From Halopseudomonas sabulinigri (lineage in GTDB: Bacteria; Pseudomonadota; Gammaproteobacteria; Pseudomonadales; Pseudomonadaceae), in assembly GCA_011053055.1 (NCBI GenBank), contig DRHT01000032.1, positions 1 to 64,000 on the forward strand: a stretch of DNA of 64,000 nucleotides, in the 5' to 3' direction. Each line of letters begins with the position of its first letter. Within the stretch, counting starts at the first letter, position 1. Below the pieces are notes generated by a model. It was not told where the DNA came from. It saw only the letters and a program-made list of their open reading frames with translations, and ran no database searches. A program made the translations under genes and the position numbers. This document shows, piece by piece, positions 62,370-64,000 of this stretch.

Positions 62370-63168
62370 GTGAATTCAGCAGTACTTTTCCTTGCGCGGG
62401 CACCAGTGCAGCGAGCAGTGCAGCTGTCTCACTGTCCGGTTGCCCGTCGTAATGGGTTTGTCGGAAGCGCATCTGAAAGGCGGCGATAACGTTGCGGGTA
62501 GCCTTATCCAGCTCGCCGTTCTGCGGCACGCTATAACCCCAAGCCGCAAGGCTTCGCTGGAACCAACTAACAGACGGAGTCCGGCCAGCCAGCCAGTTTT
62601 GCATTACCCGTACACGCTCTGCATCAGGCCCGCTGGCGACCCCGGCAGCGACCAGCTGCTGCCATGGAAAAAGCGGTCCCGGGTCGACTTTGCGTTGCGG
62701 CGCCACATCGCTGTGACCCACAACGGACTCCGGTCCTAGTCCCTGACGCTGCTGAATATCGCGCAGCAGTTTGATCAGAGCATCTATCTGCGGTTGATCC
62801 CAGGCTTGCCACTGGCGGCAGTCGGGGCGATCCACATAACCGTCGTTGACCATTTCAATGCCGATGGAACTGGCGTTGAGCCAGGTCCGGCCTTGCCAGC
62901 TACTGTCACCTGCATGCCAAGCGCGACGGTTTTCATCGACCAGGCGGTAAATCACCGGGTCGTGGTCACTCATTAAATAGTGGCTGCTGACGTCGCCCTG
63001 AGTCAGCACATTGAAGGAACGTTCAAAACCGGACGAAGTGTAGTGCAGCACTATGTACTGCACGCGGTTGTCCTGCCCGCTGGCGCGGTAGCGATCATCG
63101 ATCACAAGTTGTTGACTACAACCAGCGAGTAACGCCAACGCCGGCAGCAACCCTTTCCAATAGCTCAC
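62275..63168 (-). CDS. amiD: AmiD-like N-acetylmuramoyl-L-alanine amidase (lipoprotein)
   Basis: Zn-dependent amidase of the AmpD/AmiD group that removes stem peptides from muropeptides. The 297-aa precursor has a lipoprotein signal LLPALALLAGC. The amidase domain has VLHYTSSG, SSHYLMSD, WHAGDSSWQG, GIEMVND and GHSDVAPQRKVDPGPLFPW, and a peptidoglycan-binding domain follows (VSWFQRSLAAWGYSVPQNGELDKATRNVIAAFQMRFR). The last ~33 residues are Pro/Ser/Ala-rich and lie over the DUF1330 gene, so the normal end may have been lost. GTG start. Confidence 0.9.
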   Translation of the reverse strand: MSYWKGLLPALALLAGCSQQLVIDDRYRASGQDNRVQYIVLHYTSSGFERSFNVLTQGDVSSHYLMSDHDPVIYRLVDENRRAWHAGDSSWQGRTWLNASSIGIEMVNDGYVDRPDCRQWQAWDQPQIDALIKLLRDIQQRQGLGPESVVGHSDVAPQRKVDPGPLFPWQQLVAAGVASGPDAERVRVMQNWLAGRTPSVSWFQRSLAAWGYSVPQNGELDKATRNVIAAFQMRFRQTHYDGQPDSETAALLAALVPAQGKVLLNSPTPQWYTPIANPSAQPSGAPLPPCTARPPAS

Positions 63169-63216
63169 AGAGATATACCTGTTGCGGCCGAAAAAACGCA
63201 GGTTAACACGATGGGC

Positions 63217-64000
63217 TCAGGCGACGGCGGTGTGTGTATCCTGCACTACGCGGTTGCGGCCCTGCTCCTTGGCCCGGTACATGGCTTGATCCGCGCGCTC
63301 GAACACGTTGTCCAAGGTGTCGCTTGTGCAGAACTGGGTATAGCCGATGGAGATGGTGACGGGAACGCGTTCATTTTTGAAATGGAAGGGGCTGCCTTCA
63401 ATGCCTGAGCGCAGCTCTTCAAGAGCAATCGCCCCTTGGTCCAGCGTTGTGCCGGGCATCAGCACAACAAACTCTTCACCGCCAAAGCGACCTATGTAGT
63501 CGGTTTTACGCAGGCGTCGTGATACTTGCATGGAGATAAGGCGCAACACCTTGTCGCCAGCCAAATGACCAAAACGGTCGTTGATCGACTTGAAGTGGTC
63601 CACATCCAGCACGACTAGCAGCAGTTGTCCGCCGTAGCGCTGCCAGCGTTCATACTCTTCGTTCATGCGCTTTTGTAAGCCTGCGCGGTTGGGAAGTCCG
63701 GTGAGGCTGTCGATCAGTGCTTGCTGGCGCTGCTCTTCAAGGTGCGAGCGGAAGGTTTGTGCCTCAACTTCCATGACCTGAATGCGTTCAACCATGGTTT
63801 TCAGTCGATCCGATACTTGATCGTCGCGCTTGTCGCGTAGCTCCCTGGCCTGATCGACCTTGCTCAATAGCGCACTCAGCTTGGCCTCGACGTTTGCCTT
63901 GAGCGTATTCAGGTCATCGGCTTCGCGCACGTCTTCGTGGAGCACTTCAACTTCGCCACGGATGGCACCTTCGAGGGAACGGCCCTCTTCCAGCGAGTCA
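63217..64000 (-). CDS. Diguanylate cyclase (GGDEF), 5' end cut by window
   Basis: Makes cyclic di-GMP. The frame is open to the window edge: upstream of the track start it reads DSLEEGRSLEGAIRGEVEV, so the gene begins outside. A charged, coiled-coil-like segment (about 100 residues seen) precedes the GGDEF domain: DSLTGLPNRAGLQKR, VVLDVDHFKSINDRFGH, and the active loop RFGGEEFVVLMPG. RKTD five residues before GGEEF is an intact inhibitory I-site. The sensory part, if any, is not visible. Confidence 0.93.
   Translation of the reverse strand, partial: DSLEEGRSLEGAIRGEVEVLHEDVREADDLNTLKANVEAKLSALLSKVDQARELRDKRDDQVSDRLKTMVERIQVMEVEAQTFRSHLEEQRQQALIDSLTGLPNRAGLQKRMNEEYERWQRYGGQLLLVVLDVDHFKSINDRFGHLAGDKVLRLISMQVSRRLRKTDYIGRFGGEEFVVLMPGTTLDQGAIALEELRSGIEGSPFHFKNERVPVTISIGYTQFCTSDTLDNVFERADQAMYRAKEQGRNRVVQDTHTAVA

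Overview
The window looks like the chromosome of a gammaproteobacterium in the Pseudomonadaceae, with moderately high G+C. Several gene groups have typical Pseudomonas layouts: opdH-tctCBA opposite tctDE, pauR-dadX-ridA-dadA opposite an Lrp-type dadR, norR opposite hmp, PxpA-B-C in series, and xdhABC with guaD and a cytochrome-c-tailed urate oxidase. A lower-G+C member such as Halopseudomonas would fit, but that is inference. No tRNA, rRNA, CRISPR array, prophage or intact insertion sequence was seen. Almost all of the DNA is protein coding, and most of the long opposite-strand ORFs in the track are shadows.

Region by region: 1-9.8 kb is purine catabolism. A cut-off purine/nucleoside-type ABC ATPase is divergent from xdhA-xdhB-xdhC-uraD-uraH-guaD-puuD, which could take guanine through xanthine, urate and 5-hydroxyisourate to allantoin. 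9.9-12.4 kb is the 5-oxoprolinase operon pxpA-B-C. 12.5-15.3 kb holds a DJ-1/PfpI protein, a hotdog thioesterase, an alpha/beta hydrolase and a TetR regulator. 15.3-22.9 kb is tricarboxylate uptake: porin OpdH, TctC-B-A, an AbrB-like membrane protein and the TctDE two-component system. 22.9-31.2 kb has an AhpD-like protein, its probable TetR, a thiolase joined to a two-gene RND efflux system, another TetR and a short-chain dehydrogenase. 31.4-33.8 kb has WrbA, a second SDR, a small DUF3820 protein and a membrane-anchored glutaredoxin-like protein. 33.8-37.9 kb is nitric oxide detoxification (norR/hmp) beside an HPP-CBS membrane protein. 37.9-43.5 kb mixes LysR and TetR regulators, a carboxymuconolactone-decarboxylase-like protein, a spermidine-synthase-like methyltransferase, two hotdog thioesterases and an SDR. 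43.5-46.1 kb is a group of small envelope/stress genes (DUF1328, four-helix bundle, triple BON, DUF4136 lipoprotein). 46.1-53.4 kb is an AraC regulator opposite a complete MexEF-OprN-like tripartite RND pump. 53.4-59.0 kb is the D-/L-alanine catabolic locus with PauR and a PuuB-like oxidase. 59.2-64 kb has an RNase-J-like metallo-hydrolase, a nucleoside-recognition membrane protein, a DUF1330 protein, an AmiD-like amidase and a cut-off diguanylate cyclase.

The genes themselves belong to known families. The less ordinary signals are in non-coding DNA: a roughly 118-nt branched hairpin followed by a terminator-like hairpin just before dadX; a 161-bp element with 18-bp terminal inverted repeats after the PuuB-like gene; a 19-bp motif shared by the thiolase/RND and SDR promoters; a triple TTGAG palindrome; TAGAC/GTCTA palindromes beside two TetR genes with nearly identical recognition helices; and 21-bp and 11-bp spaced direct repeats that fit AraC-type and OmpR-type operators.
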